DNA of 64,000 nt from CALSMU01 sp965230225 (GCA_965230225.1 CBDDKM010000003.1:434001-498000); one strand, 5' to 3'. Shown: positions 35,224 to 43,826, counted from the first letter of the stretch. Notes: generated by a model from the sequence alone, not told the origin. Translations and numbers: made by a program.

Positions 35224-35787
35224 ATGGCAACAACATCAGATATTAAGAATGGTCTTTGTATGATTCACAAAGGGAAACCAGTATCGGTAGTAGAGTTTCA
35301 ACACGTAAAGCCTGGTAAGGGACCAGCTTTTGTTAGAACGAAATTAAAAAACATCGAAACAGGTAGGATAGTAGATCATACTTTTCCATCAGGACATAAG
35401 ATAGAGGTAATTCGTGTTGAAAACAGACCGTATCAATACCTTTACCCGGAGGGAGAAGGGTTTCACTTTATGCATACAGATACTTACGAGCAAGTGTTTA
35501 TTGATGGGAAATTGATCGAAAAACCACAATTTTTGAAAGAAGGTGATGTTGTTCAGATCATTTTTCATGCTGATGAGGAAGTGCCATTGGTGGTTAACCT
35601 ACCGCTATTTATTGAGGCAGAAGTTACTTACACTGAACCTGGTGTAAAAGGAGATACTGCTACCAATACATTAAAACCAGCTACAATTGATACTGGAGCA
35701 GAAATCAGAGTTCCTTTATTTATCAATATTGGAGACAGAATTAAAGTAGATACCGAAAAAGGTGTTTACTCAGAGAGATTGAAATAG
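35224..35787 (+). CDS. efp: translation elongation factor P
   Basis: This 187-residue three-domain EF-P relieves ribosome stalling at proline runs. The N-terminal KOW-like domain carries the loop H-V-K-P-G-K-G-P with K32 at the tip, the residue that enters the peptidyl-transferase centre. The central OB domain and the C-terminal OB domain (A-T-I-D-T-G-A-E-I-R-V-P-L-F-I-N-I-G-D-R-I-K-V-D-T) are complete. The upstream sequence has TATCTTTA at 35191-35198 as a possible -7 element. The VOC gene follows after 17 bases. Confidence 0.96.
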   Translation: MATTSDIKNGLCMIHKGKPVSVVEFQHVKPGKGPAFVRTKLKNIETGRIVDHTFPSGHKIEVIRVENRPYQYLYPEGEGFHFMHTDTYEQVFIDGKLIEKPQFLKEGDVVQIIFHADEEVPLVVNLPLFIEAEVTYTEPGVKGDTATNTLKPATIDTGAEIRVPLFINIGDRIKVDTEKGVYSERLK

Positions 35788-35804
35788 TAATAAACTACTA
35801 CTGA

Positions 35805-36866
35805 ATGTATACAATTCAAGGAATTCAACACCTTGGAGTTGGTGTTCCTGAACACGCTCCAGCCTGGAAATGGTACCGTAAACATTTTGGATTAGATATT
35901 CCATTCTTTAATGCGGTTGCTCCGGCTCCATTAATGGATATTTATACAAAAAATGAGACCATTACCAAGAGAGCTGCAATGGTTATGAATCTGCAAGGTG
36001 GATGTGCAATGGAAATTGTTTGTCCTACTTCTTTTCAGGCAACTGATGCAGACAAAGAGTTTCAATTAGGAGACTTTGGGATATTTATTGGTTTGGTAAA
36101 GGCTAAAGACGTTTCTAAAGCATTTGAGCAATTTAAAAAAGATGGTGCTGATTTACTTTCGGAGATGGTAAAAACTCCAAATGGTTGGGATACCTTTTAT
36201 GTACGGGATATTCAGGGATTGGTCTTTCAGGTAATTCCAACTACCCATTCTTATGCAAAAGGAAATCACATTACCAACGGTATTGCAGGGTGTAGTGTTG
36301 GTGTTTCAAGCATAGAAGCGTCCATGAAGCTATATTCAGATATTCTTGGCTACGATAAAGTGGTTTACGACAAATCAGATACCTTTTCTGATTGGTCAGG
36401 AATAAGAGGTGGTAACGGGAGATACAGAAGAGTATTACTTACCCAGTCCAATCCTTCTGGAGGAGGTTTTTCTAAGCTTTCTGGAGAATCTTATATAGAA
36501 TTAGTACAGGACCTTTCAGATAGAGCTCCTAATAAAATCTACGAAGACAGATTGTGGGGGGATATTGGTTTTGTACACCTTGGGTTTGATGTTAGAGGAA
36601 TGAAAGATTTGGGTGAAAAGTTAGACGCAGCCGGATTTGGATTTACTTGTGATACTAAGAATGTTCTTAGTATGGGAGATTCAACCAAGGTACATTGTAC
36701 GTATATAGAGGACCCTGATGGGACCTTAATCGAATTAATTGAAGTTTATAAAATTCCAATTATTGAGAAATGGGGAATTAATTTAAACGTTGAAAAGCGT
36801 GCTCCATCACAACCATTACCCGATTTAATGCTAAAGGCATTAAAGTTTATGAGGGTAAAGGATTAA
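35805..36866 (+). CDS. two-domain VOC (glyoxalase/dioxygenase superfamily) protein
   Basis: The 353-residue product contains two vicinal-oxygen-chelate units: I-Q-H-L-G-V-G-V near residue 5 and a second beginning I-A-G-C-S-V-G-V-S-S-I near 160. Likely metal ligands include H7, H-L-G-F-D-V in F-V-H-L-G-F-D-V and a final glutamate in G-T-L-I-E-L-I-E-V. This layout is like 4-hydroxyphenylpyruvate dioxygenase and extradiol dioxygenases, but the sequence does not allow a specific reaction. It is likely co-transcribed with efp. Confidence 0.8.
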   Translation: MYTIQGIQHLGVGVPEHAPAWKWYRKHFGLDIPFFNAVAPAPLMDIYTKNETITKRAAMVMNLQGGCAMEIVCPTSFQATDADKEFQLGDFGIFIGLVKAKDVSKAFEQFKKDGADLLSEMVKTPNGWDTFYVRDIQGLVFQVIPTTHSYAKGNHITNGIAGCSVGVSSIEASMKLYSDILGYDKVVYDKSDTFSDWSGIRGGNGRYRRVLLTQSNPSGGGFSKLSGESYIELVQDLSDRAPNKIYEDRLWGDIGFVHLGFDVRGMKDLGEKLDAAGFGFTCDTKNVLSMGDSTKVHCTYIEDPDGTLIELIEVYKIPIIEKWGINLNVEKRAPSQPLPDLMLKALKFMRVKD

Positions 36867-36890
36867 TGGAAATCAACATATACTAATACT

Positions 36891-36926
36891 AAAAGCTTCA
36901 GCTCTGCAATAGATGCTGGAGCTTTT
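36891..36926 (+). terminator. hairpin terminator after the VOC gene, overlapping the end of the convergent gene
   Basis: AAAAGCTTCAGC (36891-36902) pairs with GCTGGAGCTTTT (36915-36926) in a 12-bp stem with one wobble. The flanking A and T runs let it work in both directions, although it overlaps the last codons of the gene ending at 36898. Confidence 0.6.
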
Positions 36927-37347
36927 CGTTTCTAAGGAGTTCTTCTATTACCTCGAATATTTCTGTCTTAAAGTTTTTAAAGCGTCCCATAAACTTAGAA
37001 ATCTCATCTTCCAGTTCACTATGTTCTTTCCTAAAAGCAGTCTCATCATGAGAAAAAGGTTGCTCTACCAGCTGCTCCAAATGCTTTTCGTGCAATTCCA
37101 CTTTGCTTAGAATGTCTTTAAGGTCAATATCGTTGTAGTGGATAATACGATCAACTATTTCCTGTACATGTGTCAGAGTCTCTTGAGTAATCATCTTCAT
37201 GATAAACTTGTCAATTAGACGCTGGAAGAACTGTAATTCATCTTTCCAAAGGTTCAATTCAGATACCCATTCCAGGGTTACTTTGTGTAACTCATCAAAC
37301 GAAGCATTGTGCAGGTAATCACTTTTTGGGCGCACTCTTAATTCCAT
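36898..37347 (-). CDS. conserved-looking helical protein of unknown function
   Basis: The 149-residue soluble protein is almost entirely alpha-helical by composition, with heptad-like runs (L-H-K-V-T-L-E-W-V-S-E-L, H-S-E-L-E-D-E-I-S-K-F) that suggest a helical bundle or coiled coil. It has no signal peptide, membrane segment or recognisable catalytic motif. Histidines and acidic residues recur across the helices (H17-like positions in F-D-E-L-H-K, I-I-H-Y-N-D, V-E-L-H-E-K-H-L), so a four-helix metal-binding bundle is possible, but this is speculation. The gene is monocistronic. Confidence 0.6.
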   Translation of the reverse strand: MELRVRPKSDYLHNASFDELHKVTLEWVSELNLWKDELQFFQRLIDKFIMKMITQETLTHVQEIVDRIIHYNDIDLKDILSKVELHEKHLEQLVEQPFSHDETAFRKEHSELEDEISKFMGRFKNFKTEIFEVIEELLRNEKLQHLLQS

Positions 37348-37432
37348 AACTCAAACTTTTGTACAAGGTATAGTGGATCCCTAAAATGTCCAATGATATT
37401 AATCAACCATTGGTTTGACTATTATCAAATGG

Positions 37433-37837
37433 TTAGGCTACCTTTTGGTTGATGGATTTATTCAGTATGTTATTTAACTCATTGATTAATCGAAGAGAAA
37501 AACCACATTTAATATTGCTTGCGTTACCCAGTTCATTAGGGTAGAATAGCATGTTGAACCAGGAGGAGACGTAAATCACCTTTGTGTTAGGAAGTTGAAT
37601 AGCTAGTTTATCAAATAGCTCAGATGCCTCATCTCTAAATTTTTCCGAAGAGAAATAACTATCAATTAAAATTACTGATGGAGATGATTTCTTAAATGAA
37701 TCAATGTGCTGATCTTTAATCTCCTGATAATCGTATTCAGATACTTCTCCTTTTAGGAAATATTCTTTCCAAATTTCTTTAGATGGTTTGTTGAAGCTGA
37801 TTATAACGATTTGATCCTGGGGTAGTATAGTTTCCAT
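37433..37837 (-). CDS. degenerate receiver-like protein
   Basis: The pattern of the 134 residues follows a receiver fold: I-V-I-I-S-F as strand 1, S-V-I-L-I-D-S with D59 where the phospho-acceptor should be, and T-K-V-I-Y-V-S-S as strand 4. The acidic pair after strand 1 and the conserved lysine are missing, so normal phosphorylation looks unlikely. It lies just downstream of a histidine kinase/NarL regulator pair and may be a pseudo-receiver in the same circuit. The fold assignment is my inference from pattern only. Confidence 0.5.
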   Translation of the reverse strand: METILPQDQIVIISFNKPSKEIWKEYFLKGEVSEYDYQEIKDQHIDSFKKSSPSVILIDSYFSSEKFRDEASELFDKLAIQLPNTKVIYVSSWFNMLFYPNELGNASNIKCGFSLRLINELNNILNKSINQKVA

Positions 37838-37944
37838 ATTGCTTTGTTTTTTAGCAATAATACAGCAATTAATAACTTACTGGAAACCAGAATTTCCAAA
37901 GAGGTAAAATGAGTGTACAAACGAAAGGAAACCGAAAAATCGAC

Positions 37945-38595
37945 TTAAGTATTCAAAACCTTTAGTTGGTATGCAATACTGATCAATTCGGCGTTATTTT
38001 TAGCGTTGAATTTTCTGAAAACATTGTATCGGTGAGAATCAACTGTACGTTTGCTAATATTTAGTCGATCGGCAATCTCAGTACTGGTTAATCCTTTTGC
38101 TAATAAAGTAACAACATCAAATTCTCTTTCCGATAAAGTGTCTTTTACCACAGAAACAATTTGATTTTCAGGATCTAATAGTTTTAATGCTATTTGATTG
38201 GAGTAGTATTTTTCTCCCTTCAATACCTTTTTGATAGCCAGACAAATTTCGTCTAAATCAGTATTTTTCAAAAGGTAACCAGAAGCTCCCGCATTCATGA
38301 TTTTACGTACATAATACGTTTCATCGTGCATGGTAAGCGCAATTACAATCTGCTCCTTATTGTTACTGATGATTTTTTTGGTGGCTTCAATCCCATCCAT
38401 TTCAGGCATGGTAATATCCATGAGGATAATGTCAAAGTCAGTTGACTTAACATACTGCAAAGCCTCGTCGCCACTTTCGGCTTCCAGTATTTCTACGTTA
38501 AAGTTTTCTACAGTTTCAAGGGTGGCTTTAATACCTTTTCGGACCACGGCGTGATCGTCCACCAACAATATTTTCAAATTCTCCACTTTCATCAT
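37945..38595 (-). CDS. NarL/FixJ-family response regulator
   Basis: An N-terminal receiver (L-L-V-D-D-H, phospho-acceptor D60 in I-I-L-M-D-I-T-M-P) is followed from about 150 by a LuxR-type helix-turn-helix (L-S-E-R-E-F-D-V-V, T-S-T-E-I-A-D-R-L-N-I-S-K-R-T-V-D-S-H). It begins 2 bases after the stop of the kinase gene, and NarL regulators pair with HisKA_3 kinases of that kind. It is therefore very likely the kinase's output transcription factor. Nearby target candidates are the synthase-acyltransferase gene and the receiver-only paralogue. Confidence 0.95.
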   Translation of the reverse strand: MMKVENLKILLVDDHAVVRKGIKATLETVENFNVEILEAESGDEALQYVKSTDFDIILMDITMPEMDGIEATKKIISNNKEQIVIALTMHDETYYVRKIMNAGASGYLLKNTDLDEICLAIKKVLKGEKYYSNQIALKLLDPENQIVSVVKDTLSEREFDVVTLLAKGLTSTEIADRLNISKRTVDSHRYNVFRKFNAKNNAELISIAYQLKVLNT

Positions 38596-38597
38596 AC

Positions 38598-39755
38598 CTA
38601 ATTAAATTCAGCAACTAGTTTGGTCCCCTTTCCTATAGTACTGTTAAATTCCAACTTCCCGTTCTGCGCTTTGATTCTGGTGGATATGTTTTTCAAACCG
38701 TTTGAATCTTTTTTCAAAGCTTGTTTGAAATCAAAGCCTTCTCCGTTATCTTCCAACGATATTACGAATTTTTTCTCTAAAAACTTAATATTTATTGTCA
38801 ATAAACTGGCTTGAGCATATTTTATTGAATTATTCATGAACTCCTGACAAACCCTAAAAACAGCGAATTCCAGCTCTTGTGGTAGATCTCTAACTTCCCC
38901 TTCAACTTTCATTTCTATTCTCATCGATTCCATGATTGAAAGTCGTTGGGTTAACTGTTTCAATGCTTCTACTATGTTCCCGCTCGTAAGGGACCCTGGC
39001 ATCAGATTGAAACAAATGTCTCTTAACTCTTCAATAATCTCATCCAATAGCTCTTTTGATTCACCTAAAAGTGATTTCACTTTATTATTAACGCTTTCAG
39101 GGAGTTTATTATTCAGAATATTGATGTAGAGTTTAATTGCTGTAAGACTCTGCCCAAAGGAATCGTGCAGTTCTTTCGATACACGCCTTCTTTCTTCTTC
39201 CTGAGTTTTTACAATGGTATTTAATACCCTTATTTCATTCTCCTTTTGAAAAGTAACATCTTTAGCAATAAGCAGTACCAGATTTTCCTGATGATCTTTT
39301 AAAAGCCTGCTGTATCCTACAATCGGAATCCAGCTGTTATCTGTTCCAGAGAAATTACATTCGAATTCAGTTTTTAAATTTCCTTCAAATGCTTTGGTAA
39401 TGCTTTTTTGAACCTTCTTCCAGTTATCGGTTAAGCCAATGTCTTTTAGGCTGGTATTAATTAGGGCTCCCCTTTCCAGACCAGAATGTTCGATTACAGC
39501 CAAATTTAGATCCTTAATCGTGAAATCAGGTCGGATAATAATAATGAAGTCGGATACAGTATTGAAGATGTCACTGAAATAATCTCGGGAAACCGTTGAG
39601 CTTTCTAACTCTTCTCCAAGCATGTTAATTCCATTGATAATGGAATCAATTTCATCCATTCTCTCGGAAATAACTCCTTTTTCATCGAAGTTTCCAGAGG
39701 CGTAATGAATTAATAAATCATTTATTTCTTCTAACCTTTCGATATCCATGTGCAA
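38598..39755 (-). CDS. soluble PAS-domain sensor histidine kinase (HisKA_3 type)
   Basis: The 385-residue protein has no membrane segment. It consists of an N-terminal helical region, a PAS-like domain at about 60-170, and a HisKA_3 dimerisation domain with phospho-accepting H197 in R-R-R-V-S-K-E-L-H-D-S-F-G-Q. An HATPase domain completes it (E-F-M-N-N-S-I-K-Y-A, D-N-G-E-G-F-D-F). The signal should be cytoplasmic. It forms an operon with the NarL regulator. ATG 39749 (second Met) is an alternative start. Confidence 0.93.
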   Translation of the reverse strand: MHMDIERLEEINDLLIHYASGNFDEKGVISERMDEIDSIINGINMLGEELESSTVSRDYFSDIFNTVSDFIIIIRPDFTIKDLNLAVIEHSGLERGALINTSLKDIGLTDNWKKVQKSITKAFEGNLKTEFECNFSGTDNSWIPIVGYSRLLKDHQENLVLLIAKDVTFQKENEIRVLNTIVKTQEEERRRVSKELHDSFGQSLTAIKLYINILNNKLPESVNNKVKSLLGESKELLDEIIEELRDICFNLMPGSLTSGNIVEALKQLTQRLSIMESMRIEMKVEGEVRDLPQELEFAVFRVCQEFMNNSIKYAQASLLTINIKFLEKKFVISLEDNGEGFDFKQALKKDSNGLKNISTRIKAQNGKLEFNSTIGKGTKLVAEFN

Positions 39756-39798
39756 TAGTTTTTAGGGGTAAAATGGATAGGTTAGTGCTAGGTTAATT

Positions 39799-40194
39799 TT
39801 AAACTAATAAATCTACTTCTCGTAACCATTTTATTGCTTCATCCTCATTGTTAAAAATTCTAGCTTTCATTTTAGGAGAGGTAAGCGACAGAAAGAAATT
39901 TCCCATCATCTTACTAAATTTCGATTCCAGTACCAGTGCCCCTGCTGTAATACCACGAATACCATGTTCACTTCCAAGAAAATCTCTAGCTGCTTTATTC
40001 ATTTGAGCAACTCCATAATCTCGTACAAGCATTGGATAAGCAATATTTTCGGTGTACTCCAATCTAATCTGAACAATTTCTTTAGCCATTTCCAAATTAA
40101 TGGTACATGGTTTATACGCACCGTGTAAGATACCATCTTTGATTTCAATTGTTATGAATTCGGTCTCTAACTTAGGTTTATCTTTCAATCTCAT
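39799..40194 (-). CDS. STAS/SpoIIAA-like domain protein
   Basis: The 131-residue protein has a fold pattern of alternating strands and helices ending A-R-I-F-N-N-E-D-E-A-I-K-W-L-R-E. That end resembles the SpoIIAA-like/STAS-related small proteins of Bacteroidota, where a helix after 'f.de.eA..WL' closes the domain. It lies 43 bases upstream of the kinase gene on the same strand and probably belongs to the same operon. It is divergent from the synthase-acyltransferase gene. The function is unknown; an adaptor role in the kinase pathway is possible. Confidence 0.6.
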   Translation of the reverse strand: MRLKDKPKLETEFITIEIKDGILHGAYKPCTINLEMAKEIVQIRLEYTENIAYPMLVRDYGVAQMNKAARDFLGSEHGIRGITAGALVLESKFSKMMGNFFLSLTSPKMKARIFNNEDEAIKWLREVDLLV

Positions 40195-40318
40195 TGGAGG
40201 TCTTTAGTGGTTTGGTCTCTTGTTAAGTTTTGTAATTAATCCCCGTTCTACGTGAAAGTACAAAAATTGTTCGCATTTTATTACAGACTGAAATTACGTT
40301 ATCCCTGAATAGGTAAAA

Positions 40319-40347
40319 GTGACATGTTAAAAATACTTAGGTAAAAG
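40319..40347. promoter_or_regulatory. shared intergenic motif around AAAAATACTTAG upstream of the synthase-acyltransferase gene
   Basis: This stretch resembles 10949-10977 (GTGA, then A/T-rich AAAAATACTTAG, then AAAAG). The core recurs at 43647-43658. Its positions between divergent genes suggest a binding site or a special promoter. Confidence 0.3.
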
Positions 40348-40424
40348 CATCATTATAGGTGTTTTTTACATTGATAAACATTCTGAATTGTGGTATTTTG
40401 TAGTTGGACCCTAAAATTTTAATT

Positions 40425-42860
40425 ATGGCTGCTCATAGCAAATTTATCAATTCAGTTTACGACATCATTGAAGATGGAAAGCGCAGAAACATTATTCATC
40501 TGGCAACAGAGAATGAATCATTAGAGGATAACTCCTTACAATTAAACCAACAAAATGTGATCAATTTTGGATCATGTAGTTACCTCGGATTGGAGTTCGA
40601 TGAAAGAATTATTCGAAGTTCCGTAAATGCTGTACGAAAATATGGAGCACAATTCTCAGCTTCAAGAGCTTATGTATCATTAGGACTATACAATGAGCTA
40701 GAACAATTGTTCGATCAAATTTTTGATGCACATTGTATTGTAACACAAACTACGTCTCTTGGTCATATAGCTACTATTCCGGTAGTGGTTAAAGATGGAG
40801 ATGCAGTAATTGTGGATCATCAGGTACACAGCTCTGTTCAGACAGCGGTTGCTCTTTTAAAGTCGAGAGGAGTGCATGTAGAGTTAGTTCGCCACAATAA
40901 TATGGACTCGTTAGAAGAAAAAATCATTCGTTTAAAGAAAGACCATGGTAAGGTATGGTACATGGCGGATGGAATTTATTCCATGTATGGTGATGCTGCA
41001 CCAACCGAAGCGATTGAACAGCTATTGGATAAATATGAACAATTTCACTTTTATGTGGATGATGCTCATGGTATGAGCTGTTTTGGAAAGCACGGAAGAG
41101 GTTATGTACTTGATAATATGAATTTGCACCCCAAAATGATTTTAGCAGTGTCATTAGCCAAAGCGTTTGCCACTGGAGGAGCAGTGATGGTATTTCCAAA
41201 TGAGAAAATGAAAAGGTTAGTACGTAATTGTGGAGGGCCATTAATTACTTCAGGACCATTACAGCCTGCTACTTTAGGTGCGGCCATTGCAAGTGCTAAA
41301 ATTCATTTGAGTGAAGATATCGAAAAGTATCAGGCAGAGCTTCAGCAAAAAATTCGCTTTACTAACCTGATGATGGATAAATTGGATTTGCCTTATATCT
41401 CTAATATTAACTCTCCAGTATTCTTTGTAGGAGTGAGTTTACCAAAAATTGCCTACGAGAGTATCGAAAAGTTATTGGATAAGGGGCATTATGTTAATCT
41501 TGGGATTTTTCCTGCTGTACCAATGAAAAATACCGGGATAAGATTTACCATTACCCGATTACATACGTTTGAACAAATTCAGAACCTTTTGGTAGATATG
41601 AAAGCCATTTTGGATCAAACAATTAGTGATTTAGGGTTTTCTTACGAAAAAATATATCGTGCATTTAAACTAGATCGTAAGGAGAAAGTAATAGAATTAG
41701 ATTTTCAGGATAAATTCAATACTTTATCTGTAGAAAAGTATACAAGTATTAGTGAAGTACCAGAACAAGAGTGGGATGAGATGTTCCAATCAATGGGAAT
41801 AATCGATACCAGCTCATTGGAGTTGTTGGAAAATACCTTTACTAATAACCTTAAAAAGGAGCATAATTGGGATTTTGAATACATCATTATTAGAGATGAT
41901 GCAGGTAAGCCGGTACTGGCTACTTTCATTACAGTAAGTCTTTGTAAAGAAGACATGATGAGCAGCAAGTATATTTCAAAACAAATTGAAGAAAAAAGAA
42001 AACAAGATCCATATTATCTTACCGCAAAGGTTCTTTCAGTTGGAACTCCATTAACCGAAGGACAACAAATTTACATCGATCGAAATCATGCAGATTGGAA
42101 AAATGCACTAAGCTTGTTGATTGATAGGGTAAATGAGGTTCAGGCTCAGCAGGATATTAATCAGGTAATCATTAGAGATTTTGAAGAAGTAGATGCTGAT
42201 CTGGAGAGGGTATTTATTGATAATGGATTCTTTAAATATGAACTGTTGAACAACAACGTTATTGAAGGGTTTAATTGGACTTCGGATGAGGACATGATTT
42301 CTGGAATGAGCAAAAGGAACAGAAGCCATTTTAGAAAGGAAATTCTTCAGAACAAGGATAAGTTCAATTATGTTATTGACGATAATCCAACAGAAGCAAA
42401 GGTGAAGGAATGGTATGAACTATATTCGAATGTGAAGGAAAATAACTTAACCATTAACACTTTTGACATTCCATTGAATCTATTTAAAGGAGTGGTTGGG
42501 AAATCCGATTGGAGAGTTTTTGAAATTCATGTGAAAGACGATTTCAAAATAGATAATGAGGATAAGAATATGGTGGCCATGGGAATGGTGCAGATAAATG
42601 GGAATACCGTTAACTGTGCCATTGCCGGAATCGATTATAAGTACCAAAAAGAGTACAGGGTTTATTTGCAGTTAATCTATGCAGTACTTCAGTGGGCGAA
42701 AGAAAATGGAATGACCAAAATGAACTTGGGATACACGGCAGATACTGAAAAGAAAAAGGTAGGTGCTAAACAAGTAAAAGCATATTCGTTTATGCAAATC
42801 AAAGATAATTTCAATTTTCAGGTACTTTCGGAAACTGATTTGAAGAAAATATACATCTAA
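40425..42860 (+). CDS. fusion of alpha-oxoamine synthase and BioF2/FemAB-like acyltransferase (predicted sphingolipid or sulfonolipid synthesis)
   Basis: Residues 1-410 form a PLP-dependent alpha-oxoamine synthase, the family of serine palmitoyltransferase and KBL. V-D-H-Q-V-H-S-S stacks on PLP, D212-D213-A214-H215-G binds the cofactor and K246 in S-L-A-K-A-F-A forms the Schiff base. Residues from about 440 to 811 form a GNAT-type region like the BioF2/FemAB acyltransferases (M-S-K-R-N-R-S-H-F-R-K-E-I, then A-I-A-G-I-D-Y-K-Y). Such a fusion could condense an acyl thioester with an amino acid and then N-acylate the product. Serine would lead to ceramide-type lipids and cysteate to capnine-type sulfonolipids. 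ATG 40425 is preferred over TTG 40404. Confidence 0.85.
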   Translation: MAAHSKFINSVYDIIEDGKRRNIIHLATENESLEDNSLQLNQQNVINFGSCSYLGLEFDERIIRSSVNAVRKYGAQFSASRAYVSLGLYNELEQLFDQIFDAHCIVTQTTSLGHIATIPVVVKDGDAVIVDHQVHSSVQTAVALLKSRGVHVELVRHNNMDSLEEKIIRLKKDHGKVWYMADGIYSMYGDAAPTEAIEQLLDKYEQFHFYVDDAHGMSCFGKHGRGYVLDNMNLHPKMILAVSLAKAFATGGAVMVFPNEKMKRLVRNCGGPLITSGPLQPATLGAAIASAKIHLSEDIEKYQAELQQKIRFTNLMMDKLDLPYISNINSPVFFVGVSLPKIAYESIEKLLDKGHYVNLGIFPAVPMKNTGIRFTITRLHTFEQIQNLLVDMKAILDQTISDLGFSYEKIYRAFKLDRKEKVIELDFQDKFNTLSVEKYTSISEVPEQEWDEMFQSMGIIDTSSLELLENTFTNNLKKEHNWDFEYIIIRDDAGKPVLATFITVSLCKEDMMSSKYISKQIEEKRKQDPYYLTAKVLSVGTPLTEGQQIYIDRNHADWKNALSLLIDRVNEVQAQQDINQVIIRDFEEVDADLERVFIDNGFFKYELLNNNVIEGFNWTSDEDMISGMSKRNRSHFRKEILQNKDKFNYVIDDNPTEAKVKEWYELYSNVKENNLTINTFDIPLNLFKGVVGKSDWRVFEIHVKDDFKIDNEDKNMVAMGMVQINGNTVNCAIAGIDYKYQKEYRVYLQLIYAVLQWAKENGMTKMNLGYTADTEKKKVGAKQVKAYSFMQIKDNFNFQVLSETDLKKIYI

Positions 42861-42908
42861 ACTTGCTTTGTATTCGTTAAGGTGCTATACTTGGGGTAAG
42901 CTTACGCT

Positions 42909-43157
42909 ATGCACCTCACGCTACAAGAATATACTTCGTTTGATCCTGCAAGTCAATTGGAAATCATTGAGACTTTAGGAGACTTACTTCTTGAAATGGA
43001 AGAAGAAGGAAGAAGAATTAGATTATTCAAGTATGCAGATTTTTATATCGAAACGGAAACAGACATCTACGGAGAATTCAGATTAAACTGTTACGTAAAC
43101 GATAGGATAGTGAGGGAGTACTTTGCCTCTTACATTAAAATTGAAAAGGTTCTATAA
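42909..43157 (+). CDS. small acidic protein of unknown function
   Basis: The 82-residue product contains an acidic helix (L-G-D-L-L-L-E-M-E-E-E-G-R-R) followed by three beta-strand-like stretches (F-Y-I-E-T-E-T-D, F-R-L-N-C-Y-V-N). I recognise no family. It lies 48 bases after the synthase-acyltransferase gene, and a strong terminator follows, so it is the last gene of that transcript and may serve the same pathway. Confidence 0.6.
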   Translation: MHLTLQEYTSFDPASQLEIIETLGDLLLEMEEEGRRIRLFKYADFYIETETDIYGEFRLNCYVNDRIVREYFASYIKIEKVL

Positions 43158-43160
43158 ATT

Positions 43161-43193
43161 AAAAAGTCCTGACGTTGAGTCAGGACTTTTTTT
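43161..43193 (+). terminator. strong bidirectional terminator
   Basis: AAAAAGTCCTGAC (43161-43173) pairs perfectly with GTCAGGACTTTTT (43179-43191) around a 5-base loop. It ends the lipid transcript and also lies at the stop codon of the convergent receiver gene. Confidence 0.92.
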
Positions 43194-43593
43194 ATGAAAT
43201 AGTTGTATTGATCTGATTATCGATGTACTTATAGCCGTTGTAAACCATTTCAATGGCTTCCAGAAGCTTATCCTTATCTGAGTTTTTTAATAAATATCCT
43301 CTGGCTCCGGCATCAAACATTTGTTTTAGGTAAAACTCTTCATCATGCATGGTCAGTGCAATTATTTTTGCATCAGGATTATCTCTATGGATATTCCTGG
43401 TGGCAGTAATTCCATCCATTAAAGGCATTCTGATATCCATTAAGATTAAATCAACAGAATTCATCTTAACGAAATCCACTGCCTCAGCACCATTGGTGCA
43501 TTCGGAAATGCTATCGATTAAATCGATGTCTTCCAAAGACATTTTTAAGCCCTTACGAACAAGTGAATGGTCATCAACGAGTAGTAAATTCAT
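43192..43593 (-). CDS. receiver-only paralogue of the NarL-type regulator
   Basis: The 133 residues are one complete receiver domain with L-L-V-D-D-H, phospho-acceptor D53 in L-I-L-M-D-I-R-M-P and lysine in G-Y-L-L-K-N. The similarity to the regulator at 37945-38595 is high (shared I-A-L-T-M-H-D-E and G-Y-L-L-K-N). The protein ends where the linker to the helix-turn-helix would start, and a strong terminator follows. It could compete for phosphate from the nearby kinase or act through protein contacts. A good promoter precedes it. Confidence 0.88.
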   Translation of the reverse strand: MNLLLVDDHSLVRKGLKMSLEDIDLIDSISECTNGAEAVDFVKMNSVDLILMDIRMPLMDGITATRNIHRDNPDAKIIALTMHDEEFYLKQMFDAGARGYLLKNSDKDKLLEAIEMVYNGYKYIDNQINTTIS

Positions 43594-43611
43594 TTAGGGA
43601 ATAGTTTTTAG

Positions 43612-43642
43612 CAAATTTAGTGGATTACAACCTGTTATACAA
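43612..43642 (-). promoter_or_regulatory. promoter of the receiver-only gene (TAAATTTG and TTG)
   Basis: On the minus strand TAAATTTG (43619-43612) lies 18 bases before the ATG, with TTG (43642-43640) 20 bases upstream of it. Both parts fit the Bacteroidota -33/-7 pattern. An AAAAATACTTA motif sits immediately beyond it at 43647-43658. Confidence 0.6.
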
Positions 43643-43826
43643 TCCGAAAAAATACTTAATTTTTATTCAGTCCAATTCTGGTGAAAATTCAATTAAATAC
43701 ACGTTTTATGATATAAAATTTAACAAATATTTAACCAAAAAGTAGAGGATTCTTAAACGATTTAGAAGCTTTCAGAAATTTTAGTGGCATGTAAGTTGAA
43801 TACCCACAGACATGTTAAACTAAAAA

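Noticed and set aside
43192..43593. Receiver-only gene as a truncated pseudogene
   Set aside because: It has an intact receiver, a well-formed promoter and a strong terminator at its stop, so a functional single-domain regulator is more likely.
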